Positions 47,096-57,265 of a stretch of 64,000 nucleotides of DNA are shown in pieces (positions within the stretch are counted from its first letter, which is position 1; each line of letters begins with the position of its first letter). Source of the DNA: Aphanothece saxicola GSE-SYN-MK-01-06B (GTDB lineage Bacteria > Cyanobacteriota > Cyanobacteriia > PCC-6307 > Cyanobiaceae); the NCBI GenBank assembly GCA_019359745.1, contig JAHHGT010000001.1, positions 372,001-436,000 of the forward strand, given 5' to 3'. Both the position numbers and the translations under genes were made by a program. The notes under the pieces are model-generated. The model was given only the letters and a program-made list of their open reading frames with translations, was not told where the DNA came from and made no database searches.

Positions 47096-47353
47096 TCAGA
47101 GGACGCCGCGGGAGGCCAGACCCAGGATCGCGCCCATGCCGAGGATGTGTCCCAGGCTGGTGGTGCCCAGCATGGCGCCGTGGCTGAAGCCGCCGAAGAA
47201 GGAGTTGTTGGGAAGCTGCAGACCCACGTTCTGCTGCTGGATGGTGGCCTTGCCGATGGCGATGGCGATGACGTTGCACACGATCATGACCAGGGCCACC
47301 TTGGGAGACCAGCTGATCGACGCGGGAGCCATGGCCAGGAGGGGAGCGATCAT
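47096..47353 (-). CDS. psaK: Photosystem I reaction center subunit PsaK
   Basis: The 85-residue protein has two thylakoid helices (about 16-33 and about 60-80) with the cytoplasmic loop between, including VGLQLPNNSFFGGFSHGAML, and the second helix LGTTSLGHILGMGAILGL. It helps bind antennae to photosystem I. Its ATG overlaps the stop of the DUF3593 gene (ATGA), so it ends a three-gene operon. Confidence 0.9.
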   Translation of the reverse strand: MIAPLLAMAPASISWSPKVALVMIVCNVIAIAIGKATIQQQNVGLQLPNNSFFGGFSHGAMLGTTSLGHILGMGAILGLASRGVL

Positions 47354-47748
47354 GATGCACTTGCTGACGCCCCATCTTCCGGGTCAGGGGGGGCTGCGCC
47401 CCGCCCCCTTAAGACTTGTTCACCTGGGAGAGGCTGCTCGGGCCGGGGCCGAAATCCCAGCAGCACCACCAGGTTGCTGAGGGTCAGGAAGGCTTCGGCC
47501 CCGCCGTGGAGGGGATCCACCTCCGCCAGCTGACGGCCATAGGCCAGCTGGGCCACCACCGCGGCGGCGATCGTGACCGCCACGAACAGCAGGGTCAGCT
47601 GGAAGCCGCGTAAAGCCAGGCGCGGAAACGCCCGTACCTTCTGCGCCCACCACAGAAACGCCAGATACGGCAGGAGCGAGAGCACGAAGAACGGTGCCGG
47701 ATCCACGCCGCCGAGGCGCGCAAACCAAGCGGCCAGGGGCAGGCTCAC
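47350..47748 (-). CDS. DUF3593 membrane protein
   Basis: GTG 47748 (first residues MSLPLAAWFARLGGVDPAPF) gives 132 residues with three likely helices. It matches cyanobacterial/plastid DUF3593 by PAPFFVLSLLPYLAFLWWAQ and DPLHGGAEAFLTLSNLVVLL. It overlaps both neighbours by 4 bp. The last 35 residues are polar and low in complexity. Function unknown; the arrangement with DUF2499 and psaK points to the photosynthetic membrane. Confidence 0.8.
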   Translation of the reverse strand: MSLPLAAWFARLGGVDPAPFFVLSLLPYLAFLWWAQKVRAFPRLALRGFQLTLLFVAVTIAAAVVAQLAYGRQLAEVDPLHGGAEAFLTLSNLVVLLGFRPRPEQPLPGEQVLRGRGAAPPDPEDGASASAS

Positions 47749-48068
47749 GGGGTCCCGTCCTCCGGCGCCAGCCGCTGCAGACGCAGCAGGTTCCAGGCGG
47801 CCAGGGCCAGGGCTCCGTTGCCCAGGGCGGTGAGACCGGCCTGCAACACCACCAGACCCTTGAGGGCCTCGCTGTTGTCGAACAGATGCCAGGTGCAGGC
47901 CGCCATGGCGCTCACGAGGGCCGGCACCATGGCCAGGGCCAGCCAGCGCCAGCCCCCTTCGCGCCGCAACCTCCCGTAGGCCTGCACGGCCAGGATCGCC
48001 AGCCCCCACTCGAGCACCGACGTGATGTGAATCCACCAGGTGGGCAGCGACAGCGCGTGCATGGGCAA
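47745..48068 (-). CDS. DUF2499 (Ycf49-like) membrane protein
   Basis: The 107-residue protein has about three helices and the family's LPTWWIHITSVLEWGLAILA, then CTWHLFDNS and LKGLVVLQAGLTALGN. Starts at 48068 or 48062 are both ATG. The family is restricted to cyanobacteria and plastids, with no settled function. It is the first gene of the DUF2499-DUF3593-psaK operon; adjacent genes overlap by 4 bp. Confidence 0.85.
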   Translation of the reverse strand: MPMHALSLPTWWIHITSVLEWGLAILAVQAYGRLRREGGWRWLALAMVPALVSAMAACTWHLFDNSEALKGLVVLQAGLTALGNGALALAAWNLLRLQRLAPEDGTP

Positions 48069-48117
48069 GGCCTGGTGTGATCCGTAATGTACGGAGCCGG
48101 AACCACCGCTGCGTCGG

Positions 48118-49149
48118 ATGCGTGCTCTGATCTGCGGCTACTACGGCGAGCACAACCTCGGCGATGACGCCCTGCTGCAGGTGTTGCTGGGCCAGCTGCC
48201 GACCGGTTGCGTTCCGCTGGTCACGGCCCACGACCAGGACCTGGTGCGCGACCGTTTCGGGGTGGAGACCACCGACCGCCGCCGGCTGGCTGGGGTGATC
48301 GCCGCCCTCGGCCGCTGTCAGGCCCTGGTGCTCGGCGGCGGCAGCCTGCTGCAGGACACCACCAGCTTTCAGAGCCTCCTGTATTACGGCGCCCTGATGC
48401 TGGCGGCCCGGCTCCGGGGCCAACCCGTGATCCTCTGGGGCCAGGGACTGGGTCCCCTGCGCCGCCGCCGCAGCCGCGCCCTGGTGCGGCGCTTGCTGCC
48501 CCTGGCGACGGCGATCAGCTGGCGGGACGCCGCGTCTGCCGCCCAGGCAAGGGCCTGGGGGGTGGAGGCGTCCGTCGGCAGTGATCCGGTCTGGGCGCTG
48601 CCGGCCCAGCCCTGGAGTGGCCGCGGTGGCCCGATCGTGCTCTGCTTCCGGCCGGTGCAGCAGCTGAGCGGGGCGACCTGGATCCCCTACCTGCAGGCCC
48701 TCGAGCGGCTGGCGGTGGCGGCTGATCGGGAGGTGCTCTGGCTGCCCTTCCATCAGGACCAGGACCGGGGTCTGCTGGCGCGACTGATCCAGCAGGATCT
48801 GCTGGGTGAGGCGCTCGCCAGCCGCAGCCGTGAGCTGGCGGTGCTGACCCCCGAAGATGCCATGGACGCCTTTCGCCAGGCGGGTCTGGTGCTGGCGATG
48901 CGCCTGCATGGCTTGATCCTGGCCGCGCTGGCCGGCAGCCCCTGCGCCGCCCTCAGCTATGACCCCAAGGTGGCCGCCGCGGCGGCGGGGATCGGATGTC
49001 CCTGCCAGGAGCTCGACGCTCCCACCGACGGCCATCTCCAGGACACCTGGGCCGCGGTGCTCGACACACCGCCGCCGGTCGCCGGCATCACGGCCCTGCA
49101 ACGCAGCAGCCAGGTGCACCGCGAGGTGCTTTCAGCCCTGCAGGCCTGA
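48118..49149 (+). CDS. csaB: Polysaccharide pyruvyl transferase CsaB
   Basis: CsaB-type enzymes add pyruvate ketals to cell-wall polysaccharide, which can serve as anchors for S-layer proteins. The 343 residues open with ALICGYYGEHNLGDDALLQV and GLGPLRRRRSRALVRR. The middle has CQALVLGGGSLLQDTTSFQS, and MRLHGLILAALAGSPCAALS is the characteristic C-terminal sugar-nucleotide-type motif. It is divergent from the DUF2499 gene with a 49-bp gap. Confidence 0.9.
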   Translation: MRALICGYYGEHNLGDDALLQVLLGQLPTGCVPLVTAHDQDLVRDRFGVETTDRRRLAGVIAALGRCQALVLGGGSLLQDTTSFQSLLYYGALMLAARLRGQPVILWGQGLGPLRRRRSRALVRRLLPLATAISWRDAASAAQARAWGVEASVGSDPVWALPAQPWSGRGGPIVLCFRPVQQLSGATWIPYLQALERLAVAADREVLWLPFHQDQDRGLLARLIQQDLLGEALASRSRELAVLTPEDAMDAFRQAGLVLAMRLHGLILAALAGSPCAALSYDPKVAAAAAGIGCPCQELDAPTDGHLQDTWAAVLDTPPPVAGITALQRSSQVHREVLSALQA

Positions 49150-49171
49150 GTCCCGCCCGGCTGAGGCCGCT

Positions 49172-50029
49172 TCAGTCGGGCCGCAGCAGCTCGGCCTGGT
49201 CGATCCGCCGCCCCTGGCTGTCCCAGGCATCGATGCGTAACCGCTCGGCGGTGGCGCTCAGTTCGGCAAAGCCGTAGGTGCTCAGGGCCCGGGCGGTGTT
49301 GGCATTGGGCAGCACGGCCCGCAGCTGGGCGCCGCCGTTGCCCACCGTGAGGTAAGTGGTGCCATCGATCGGGCGGGTGCGCTCGTAGTGGTGGTCGTGG
49401 CCATTGATGTAAAGCTGCACGCCGTAGCGGCGGAACAGGGGCGTGAGCCTGGCGATGGCGGCCGGATCATCGCCGTAGAAGCCGGACGAGCGCATCGGAT
49501 GGTGCCCCACCACCACCTTCCAGGGGGCCGTGCTGGCAGCCAGGGCCTTTTGCAGCCAGGGCCGCTGGTGCTGCCACGGGGCGTTGACGTTGGTGTCCAG
49601 CAGAAAGAACTGCACCGGTCCGCGTCGCAGGGTGTACCAGCGGCCTGTCATGCCAAAGGGCGCATAGGCGATCTGCCGGGCACCGTTGGCGGTGCGGATG
49701 TCGTGGTTGCCGAGCACCGCATGGAAGGGCACCCCGGCCTGCAGCAGGGCGCCGTAGGGCTGGCGGAAGCTGCTTTCCACCAGGGCCAGGTCGCCTGAGG
49801 GGTAGATATTGTCGCCGGCCAGGAGCACCAGGTCCACCGGCGCGCGCCGATGGACCTCGCCCATGCGCTGTCCCACGGCTCGCTGGTGGGCATTGCCGCT
49901 GCCGCTGTCGCCGGTGGCCAGGAAGCGCAGGCGCTCCGGAATGGGGTTCCCCAGAGCCGACGAGGCCAGCAACGGCAGCCCGAGGGCGACGGCTCCGATC
50001 AGGCCCAGAACGTGGCGGCGCCGGATCAC
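49172..50029 (-). CDS. Secreted metallophosphoesterase
   Basis: A calcineurin-like phosphoesterase of the purple-acid-phosphatase type. The N-terminus MIRRRHVLGLIGAVALGLPL is a signal, with RRRHVLG being nearly Tat-like. Metal motifs in order are ATGDSGSG, LLAGDNIYPSGD, LGNHDIRT, VVVGHHPMRS and GHDHHYERT, an almost complete two-metal set. The role may be phosphate scavenging. The gene overlaps the peroxiredoxin gene by 4 bp downstream of it. Confidence 0.9.
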   Translation of the reverse strand: MIRRRHVLGLIGAVALGLPLLASSALGNPIPERLRFLATGDSGSGNAHQRAVGQRMGEVHRRAPVDLVLLAGDNIYPSGDLALVESSFRQPYGALLQAGVPFHAVLGNHDIRTANGARQIAYAPFGMTGRWYTLRRGPVQFFLLDTNVNAPWQHQRPWLQKALAASTAPWKVVVGHHPMRSSGFYGDDPAAIARLTPLFRRYGVQLYINGHDHHYERTRPIDGTTYLTVGNGGAQLRAVLPNANTARALSTYGFAELSATAERLRIDAWDSQGRRIDQAELLRPD

Positions 50030-50595
50030 AGGGCCGTCTCCCCCTGCAGCCGGGAGAGCTCCGCCAGCACCTCCTGGCTGTGGCCGGAGGGCCTGACCGC
50101 CACCCAGCTGGCCCGCAGCACGCCGTCCGGGTCGATCAGGAAGGTGTGGCGTGCCGAGAAGGGGGCCTGCCAGGAGCCGTAGCGCCGACTGACGACACCG
50201 CCGGGATCGGAAAGAAGCGGATAGGCCAGGCCTTCGCTGCCACAGAACGAAAGATGGGCTTCGGCGTCATCGGCACTGACGCCCACCACCTCCGCCTTCT
50301 GGGCGTGGAAGCTGGCCAGGTCGCGCTGGAAGCCGCGGGCCTCCAGCGTGCAGCCAGTGGTGAAATCCTTGGGATAGAAGTAAAGGGCCAGCCAGCGCCC
50401 GCGAAAATCAGCCGTGGACAGGTGGGTCTGGCGCACGGCCCCGTCAGGCCCCGGAGCCACACCGTCCAGATCAACGGCCGGAGCTGGCTTGCCGATCTCC
50501 GGCAAGGTGCCCCCCATCGCAGCGGCTTGCTGCGGACGGGTCAGGAGGGCGATGGCGGCAAGAAAGGATCCGCCGAGAAAACGACGACGCTCCAC
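50026..50595 (-). CDS. Peroxiredoxin (BCP/PrxQ-like) with export signal
   Basis: Thiol peroxidase that reduces hydroperoxides using thioredoxin-like electrons. I place the start at GTG 50595, giving an N-terminal signal or anchor (RRRFLGGSFLAAIALLTRPQ). The core has LALYFYPKDFTTGCTLEARG with the peroxidatic Cys in a P-x-x-x-T-x-x-C pattern. The second Cys lies in SFCGSEGLAYPLLSD. RHTFLIDPDGVLRASW completes the fold. Likely located on the thylakoid or periplasmic side. It precedes the phosphoesterase gene with a 4-bp overlap. Confidence 0.88.
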   Translation of the reverse strand: MERRRFLGGSFLAAIALLTRPQQAAAMGGTLPEIGKPAPAVDLDGVAPGPDGAVRQTHLSTADFRGRWLALYFYPKDFTTGCTLEARGFQRDLASFHAQKAEVVGVSADDAEAHLSFCGSEGLAYPLLSDPGGVVSRRYGSWQAPFSARHTFLIDPDGVLRASWVAVRPSGHSQEVLAELSRLQGETAL

Positions 50596-50666
50596 GCACT
50601 TGAATGCATCAAGGGTGGACCCTAGCGATGCAGACAGCCCACCCTGGGACTGGCCAGCAACGGAGG

Positions 50667-50903
50667 CTAGATCTTGGCCAGGTTGACGCCCAGTTCCTTG
50701 GCATAGGCACCGAGGCCTTTTTTCTGGATGGTTTTCAGGGCCTTGGTGGACACCCGCAGCTTGATGAAACGCTTGCCCTCGGCCCACCACAGCCGCCGTT
50801 CCTGCAGGTTCACCTGCTGCAGCTTCTTGGTCCGCACGTGGGAATGGCTGACGGCCATGCCGTTGTTGGCGCGCTTGCCGGTGAGCTGACAGACCCGGGA
50901 CAT
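50667..50903 (-). CDS. rpmB: 50S ribosomal protein L28
   Basis: The 78 residues carry the L28 signature [20 protein letters not shown], then [20 protein letters not shown] and [20 protein letters not shown]. It contributes to the large subunit. It is a single gene between the peroxiredoxin gene (71 bp away) and the ggt-like operon. Confidence 0.96.
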   Translation of the reverse strand: MSRVCQLTGKRANNGMAVSHSHVRTKKLQQVNLQERRLWWAEGKRFIKLRVSTKALKTIQKKGLGAYAKELGVNLAKI

Positions 50904-50986
50904 GACGTTGTGACGACGGTGAACAATGCAGGCCTGAGCCAGCCTGAGAGCTTAACAAATGGTGCCCACTGGAAGCTGCGGGCCGA

Positions 50987-51982
50987 TCAGGCGGCAAGCC
51001 TGGCGCCGCTGTCGGGATCGAACCAGAGCTCATGCCGACGCTGCCAGCCCAGGCGCGGTTCGGGGGGCATCGGCGCCTCCGGTGCGGTGAGCACCCGCAG
51101 CGTGCCCCACGGGCTGTCGACCCAGAGGAGTTGCTGGTGGCCCCACCACTCCCGGCGCAGCAGCCGGGCTGCGACAGCACCGTCGTCGCCCAGGCGAAGG
51201 TGCTCGGGCCGCAGGCCGAGCTGACGGCCGGGCTCGATCGCCAGCAGGTTGATCGCCGGTCGCCCCAGGAAGGAGGCGACGAATCGGTTGGCGGGGTTGG
51301 TGTAAAGCTCCCTGGGACTGCCCACCTGCTGCAGCCGGCCGGCTTCGAGCAGGGCGATGCGGTCGGCCATTCCCACGGCCTCTTGCTGGTCATGGGTCAC
51401 GTAGATCACCGGCTGCTCGCGGCCACACAAGAGCCGGCGCAGTTCCGGCCGCAGGTCCTCCCGCAGCTGGGCATCGAGGTTGCTCATCGGCTCATCGAGC
51501 AGCACGATCCGCGGTTGGCGCAGCAACGCCCGGGCCAGGGCCACCCGCTGGCGCTGGCCGCCGGAGAGCTGGGCGGGCCGGCGCTGGCGCAGCTCGCCCA
51601 GCTGGAGCAGCTCAAGGGTGGCATCGATGCGCCGCTGGCGCTCGCGGGGGGCCATGCCGCGCACCTTCAGGCCCAGCTCGAGGTTGCCCTCCACACTCAG
51701 GTGGGGGTAGAGGGCATAGCTCTGGAACACCATCGCCACCTGCCGTTCACCCGGGCTCCGGCCGGTGAGATCCACCCCGTCCAGCAGCACCTGTCCGCCG
51801 CTGGCCGGATCCAGCCCGGCCACCAGGCGCAGCGTGGTGGATTTGCCGCAGCCGCTGGGTCCCAGCAGGGCGACGCATTCACCAGGAGCAACCTGCAGAT
51901 CGAGCCGATCCAGCAGGCACCGACCGCCCACCTCCCGGCCCAGCTGCCGCAGTTCCAGACCGTTGCCGAAGCCAGGGCTCAT
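50987..51982 (-). CDS. ggtA: ABC transporter ATPase, GgtA/MalK type
   Basis: The 331-residue sugar-importer ATPase has Walker [21 protein letters not shown], signature LSGGQRQRVALARALLRQPR, Walker B IVLLDEPMSNLDAQ and H-loop IYVTHDQ. A C-terminal MalK-type regulatory domain (about 235-331) is short but present. It ends a four-gene operon with 4-bp overlaps. The gene order and the cyanobacterial host suggest the glucosylglycerol/sucrose/trehalose importer Ggt; the symbol is by analogy. Confidence 0.75.
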   Translation of the reverse strand: MSPGFGNGLELRQLGREVGGRCLLDRLDLQVAPGECVALLGPSGCGKSTTLRLVAGLDPASGGQVLLDGVDLTGRSPGERQVAMVFQSYALYPHLSVEGNLELGLKVRGMAPRERQRRIDATLELLQLGELRQRRPAQLSGGQRQRVALARALLRQPRIVLLDEPMSNLDAQLREDLRPELRRLLCGREQPVIYVTHDQQEAVGMADRIALLEAGRLQQVGSPRELYTNPANRFVASFLGRPAINLLAIEPGRQLGLRPEHLRLGDDGAVAARLLRREWWGHQQLLWVDSPWGTLRVLTAPEAPMPPEPRLGWQRRHELWFDPDSGARLAA

Positions 51983-52769
51983 CCCTTCACCGCCCCGCGG
52001 GTGAGTCCCGAGACAATCGACCTCTGGGCCAGCAGCACCAGCAGCATCAGGGGCAGGCTGCCCAGCACGGTGGCAGCGGCGAAGGCGCCGTAGGGGATGG
52101 TGAACACCGAGCCGCCCCCGATCCGGGCGATGGCGATCGGCAGGGTGAGCAGATCACTGCGGCTGATCCAGGTGAGGGCGATGGCGTACTCGTTCCAGCT
52201 GGCCAGGAACACCAGGATGGCTGTGCTGGCCAGGGCCGGCCCCAGCAGGGGCAGCAGCACGAAGCGGAGCCGTTGGCCCAGGCCCAGCCCCTCCAGCCGA
52301 GCCGCATCTTCCAGCTCCCCAGGAAGGTCGGCGAAGGCGGCCCGCAGCAGCAGCACCGCCAGGGGCAGGGACAGGGCCGTGTAGGGCAAGCTGAGGGCGA
52401 GCAGGTTGTTGGCCAGGCCGAAACTGCGGGCGATCTCCAGCAGCGCCAGGAACAGCAGCACGGTGGGGAACATGGCCGCCGCCACCAAAGCCAGGCCCAC
52501 CCCCCAGCGCATGGGGCCGCGCAGCCTCTGCAGGCCATAGGCGCAGGGCACCGCCAGCAGCAGGGTGAGCAGGGTGGTGGCCAGTCCCACCAGGGTGCTG
52601 TTGGCCAGGTACTGCCAGAAGGGAGGGTCGCCGGAGAGCACCAGCTGGTAGTTGGCCAGCGTCCAGGGGTTGCCTTCGAGCAGCGGCGCCACCAGGGCCT
52701 CCGGGCGCAGCAGGGAGGTGCGCAGCTGCCAGAGCAGGGGACCCAGGCTCCAGAGCAGCACGAGCAGCC

Positions 52770-52773
<4 letters not shown>
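51979..52773 (-). CDS. ggtD: Sugar ABC transporter permease, GgtD/MalG type
   Basis: The 264 residues contain six membrane helices and the EAA loop ELEDAARLEGLGLGQRLRFV at about residues 151-170, followed by LPLLGPALASTAI. Starts with 4-bp overlap after ggtC and ends with a 4-bp overlap into ggtA. It forms a heterodimeric channel with GgtC. Substrate assignment follows the operon. Confidence 0.75.
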
Positions 52774-53653
<880 letters not shown>

Positions 53654-53657
<4 letters not shown>

Positions 53658-54979
53658 CGGTCTGCCGCTCCGCTCCCGGGGGGGCCGGCCAGGGAGCGCA
53701 GCACCTGCAGGCTCTGGCGCTGGGCGGTGGCCATGGCCTGCTCACCGGTCCCCTGACCGGTGAGCAGGCCGTTCACCTGACGGGCCAGCAGGTCGCTGAG
53801 CTGGGCGTAGGCCGGCGTGGGCGGGCGCAGCTGGGGATGTTGCAGGGCCTGCCGCTGCACCGCCAGCAGCGGGGCGCGGCGCTGCAGGTCCGGGTCGTCG
53901 TAGAGCGCGCTCCAGGTGGGCGCATAGCCCTGCTCAAGGGCCAGCTGGCGCTGCACCACCGGGCCGGTGAGCCAGCGGATCACCGCCACCGCCTCCTCGG
54001 GATGGGGGCTGCCCTTGATCAGGGACAGGCCCCAGGTGCCCAGGGTTCCGCCGCCCTGCTCCCCAGGCGCCCCCACCATGGGCGTCACGCCCACCTTGCC
54101 CTTCACCGACCCCTCGCCCTTCTCGATCTCCCGCCAGGCGTAGGGCCAGTTGCGCAGAAAGGCGGCCTCCCCGGCGGCAAAGGACTGCAGGGCATCGTTC
54201 TCGGCGTAATTGGCCACCGCCCTGGGGCTCACCCCGTCGCGCAGCAGGCCAGCCAGCCAGTCGGCCGCCGCCACGGCTTCGGGGCTGTCCAGCTCGGTCC
54301 GTTCTGTGGCGCCATCCCACCAGCGGGCGCCGAAGCCCTGCAGCATCTCCACCATCACGCAGCTCAGCCCTTCGTACTGGCGCCCCTGCCAGAGGTAGCC
54401 CCAGCGCACCTTGTCGCGGCGCTGGAGGTCCCGGGAGATGGCCACCAGCTCCGAAGTGTCCCGGGGCGGGCGGGGCATCAGATCGGTGCGCCAGTACAGC
54501 AGGCCCGTGTCACCGGTGAGGGGCAGGCGCCAGAGGTGCTCGCCCAGGCCATTGCCCAGGCGGGCGCCGGGCTCCATGGCCGCCAGCACGTCCGGGCCGA
54601 ACCAGCTTTCCAACGGCACGAACCAGCCGGCGGCCACGTACTTCGGCAGCCAGCTGACATCCACCAGCAGCAGATCGAAAGGGGCCTCTCCCAGCAGCAG
54701 GCTGCTGATGGCCAGATCGGAGATGGTCTCCGTGTCCAGGGGGCCGCGGATCACCTCCACCGCCACACCCGAGCCGCTGGCGTTGAAGTGTGCCACCGGC
54801 CCCGCCACCGCATCGGCCAGGGGGGCGGGCATCAGCACCCGGATCGGCACCGGCTCCGCCGCGACGGCCTGAACCGCCCTTTGGCCGCTGGCGGAGAGCA
54901 GCACCAGCAGCAGCACCGCCAGCAGACCTAGGACGGCAGGCCGCCGGCGCAGGCTGGTGACAAGGGGGCGGGCCGCCAT
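53654..54979 (-). CDS. ggtB: Sugar-binding protein of the ABC importer, GgtB type
   Basis: The 441-residue extracellular binding protein has a leader (LGLLAVLLLVLLSASGQRAV) without an obvious lipobox Cys, then a class-D sugar-binding fold. Segments include APFDLLLVDVSWLPKYVAAG, EGLSCVMVEMLQGFGARWWD, FLRNWPYAWREIEKGEGSVK and GGGTLGTWGLSLIKGSPHPE. It is the first gene of the operon ggtB-C-D-A, the order known for glucosylglycerol importers. Uptake of compatible solutes for salt stress is the likely role. Confidence 0.78.
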
Positions 54980-55001
54980 GGGCCAAGGTTACGCGGCCCG
55001 T

Positions 55002-56924
55002 TCAGAAGCCCCGCTGCATCAGCTGGCCCATCAGGTCAGAGCTGCGCTGCTGGAAGCCGGCCAGCTGGTTCGGCTCCAGACCCCCCACGGCCAGGCGGGC
55101 CACCTCATAGATGTGGCGGCTGAGATCCTCCGCCAGCTGGCGGCTGGGCGAGGTGGTGTCGGAGCCGGTGAGGACAGCGCCGGCCGAGAGCTTGAGCAGC
55201 CCCTCCACCAGGGGATGGCGGCGGTTGACCAGCAGCACGTGGTGGTCGGGCAGGCCCGGCAGCCGTTGCTCCATCAGGGCCCCCATGTCGTTGAGACGGC
55301 GCATCTGCTCCGGCAGCAGGATCAGGGCAGCCGGTGAGCCCTCCCCCTTCAGAGACTGCACCTGGATGGTGATCTTGTCGTTGCTGAGGGCGGCCTTGAA
55401 CAGGTCGCGGAGCTTCTCGCCGCTGTCCTTGCCCTCGGCATCGGCCAGCTCGCTCTCGGGCTCATGCAGGCTGGCGTCGAGCTCGGCGTCGACCCGCTGG
55501 AAGCGCAGGTCGCCATGGCGGGCTTCCAGCCAGGGGATGAACTGGGAATCGATCAGGGTGTCGGCGAGCAGCACCTCCGCCCCTTGCCCCTTCCACAGGG
55601 CAAGGGCGCCGGCCTGACCGGCCTCATCGGTGCAGTAGAGGATCCGATCGGCGTTGTCGCTGGCCAGGCGGCCCCGGTAGCCGGCCAGGGTGGTGTAGGT
55701 GCGGCCATCGGTGGCGACCGGGTCGAGGCCGGTGGTCTCCTCGGCGTCCTCGGCCGGCTGGGCGGCCGCTGCGGTGGTGCCGTAGAGGATCAGATCCGCC
55801 ACCTGCTCGGCGAACTTCTCGTCCTCCATGGCGCCGATCTTGATGAAGGGGGCCAGCGAATCCCAGATCTCGGCGTAGCGGGCCGGCTCGTCGCGGTGCA
55901 GTTCCTTGAGCCGGTCGCCCACCTTCTTGGCCACGAAGCCGCCGATGGAGCGCACCCGCCGATCGGTCTGCAGGGCGCTGCGGCTGACGTTCAACGGGAT
56001 GTCGGGCGAATCGATCACGCCCCGCAGGGGCAGCAGGTAGCGGGGCACCACCTCCTTGATCGAATCACTGACGAACACCTGGTTGCAGTAGAGGCGGATC
56101 TCGCCCTTCTCCCAGTCGGCGCGGCCGGTGATCCTGGGGAAATACAGAATGCCCTGCAGGTTGTAGGGGTAATCGGTGTTGAGGTGCACCCAGAGCAGGG
56201 GATCCCCCTGGAAGGGGTACAGGTAGCGGTAAAGGTTGATGTAATCGTCGTCGCTGAGATCGCGGGGGCTTTTGCGCCAGGGGGCCTCCCGCTTGTTGAC
56301 GGTCTCGCCATCCAGCTGCACCGCCACCGGCAGGAAGTCGCAGTAGGTGGTGATCAGGGTGCGGATTCTGGAGGGCTCGATGTACTCCAGCTCCTCCTCC
56401 ATCAGGTGCAGGATGACATCGGTGCCGGGCTCGGAGCGCTCGGCCCCCTCGAGGCTGAAATTGGGCGAGCCATCACAACTCCAGCGCACCGCTTCGGCGC
56501 CGGGCCTGGCGCTCAGGCTGACCAGCTCCACCCGGGAGGCCACCATGAAGCTGGAATAAAAGCCCAGGCCGAAGTGGCCGATGATGGCGTCGCTCTCACT
56601 CTTGTACTTCTCGAGGAAGTCTTCAGCGCTGGAGAAGGCCACCTGGTTGATGTAGCGCTTCACCTCATCGGCGGTCATGCCGATGCCGTTGTCACTGATG
56701 GTGAGCGTTTTCGCTTCCCGGTCAATGCGGATGGCGATGATCCCCTCGGTGCCCTCGCTGCAATCGCCGGCCATGGCGGCCATGCGGCGCTTGCTGATCG
56801 CATCCACCCCGTTGCTGACCAGCTCCCGCAGGAACACCTCATGGCCGGAATAGACGGCCTTCTTGATGATCGGAAAGATGTTCTCGGTGTGGATCTGAAT
56901 CTGGCCCTGTTCCAGCACCGTCAT
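55002..56924 (-). CDS. htpG: Chaperone HtpG (Hsp90)
   Basis: Hsp90 chaperone, 640 residues, important for heat and light stress in cyanobacteria. The GHKL ATP site shows SNGVDAISKRRMAAMAGDCS, ISDNGIGMTADEVKRYINQV and GHFGLGFYSSFMVASRVELV. The middle-domain DSPDIPLNVSRSALQTDRRV is conserved, and the C-terminal dimerisation half follows. It is on the same strand as the ferredoxin gene upstream and the ggt operon downstream. Confidence 0.95.
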   Translation of the reverse strand: MTVLEQGQIQIHTENIFPIIKKAVYSGHEVFLRELVSNGVDAISKRRMAAMAGDCSEGTEGIIAIRIDREAKTLTISDNGIGMTADEVKRYINQVAFSSAEDFLEKYKSESDAIIGHFGLGFYSSFMVASRVELVSLSARPGAEAVRWSCDGSPNFSLEGAERSEPGTDVILHLMEEELEYIEPSRIRTLITTYCDFLPVAVQLDGETVNKREAPWRKSPRDLSDDDYINLYRYLYPFQGDPLLWVHLNTDYPYNLQGILYFPRITGRADWEKGEIRLYCNQVFVSDSIKEVVPRYLLPLRGVIDSPDIPLNVSRSALQTDRRVRSIGGFVAKKVGDRLKELHRDEPARYAEIWDSLAPFIKIGAMEDEKFAEQVADLILYGTTAAAAQPAEDAEETTGLDPVATDGRTYTTLAGYRGRLASDNADRILYCTDEAGQAGALALWKGQGAEVLLADTLIDSQFIPWLEARHGDLRFQRVDAELDASLHEPESELADAEGKDSGEKLRDLFKAALSNDKITIQVQSLKGEGSPAALILLPEQMRRLNDMGALMEQRLPGLPDHHVLLVNRRHPLVEGLLKLSAGAVLTGSDTTSPSRQLAEDLSRHIYEVARLAVGGLEPNQLAGFQQRSSDLMGQLMQRGF

Positions 56925-57011
56925 GGCGAATGAGAAGAATCGCCCTGAACCTAGGTGGGGCCGCCACGGGCCTCAAGGCCAGCGAGGGTGGGGTCCCCGA
57001 ACCAGCGGGCC

Positions 57012-57239
57012 TCAGACGCCGGGCTTCTGCAGGTCGGATCGCTCCTCGGGAAGGATCGCCCCCTCCACCGGACACACCTGCAGGCAGATGCCGCAGTCGA
57101 TGCAGGTGTCGAAATCGATCCAGAAGAAGGTCGTGCCTTTGCTGTTCGCCCCTGCTCCGGGGTGGATGCAGGCCACCGGACAGGCATCGACACAGTCGGC
57201 CACGCCCTCGCAGACGTTGGTGACGATCGAGTGGGCCAT
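57012..57239 (-). CDS. Ferredoxin with two Fe-S cluster motifs
   Basis: The 75-residue bacterial-type ferredoxin has VCEGVADCVDACPVACIHPG and FDTCIDCGICLQVCPVEGAI. The second is a standard 4Fe-4S set. The first has C-x6-C-x3-C with a further Cys, so it may hold a 3Fe-4S or 4Fe-4S cluster. ATG 57239. It lies 26 bp downstream of hisZ on the same strand. Cytosolic electron carrier; partner unknown. Confidence 0.9.
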   Translation of the reverse strand: MAHSIVTNVCEGVADCVDACPVACIHPGAGANSKGTTFFWIDFDTCIDCGICLQVCPVEGAILPEERSDLQKPGV

Positions 57240-57265
57240 CGATGGGGAGGAGCAGCGGCCGGATC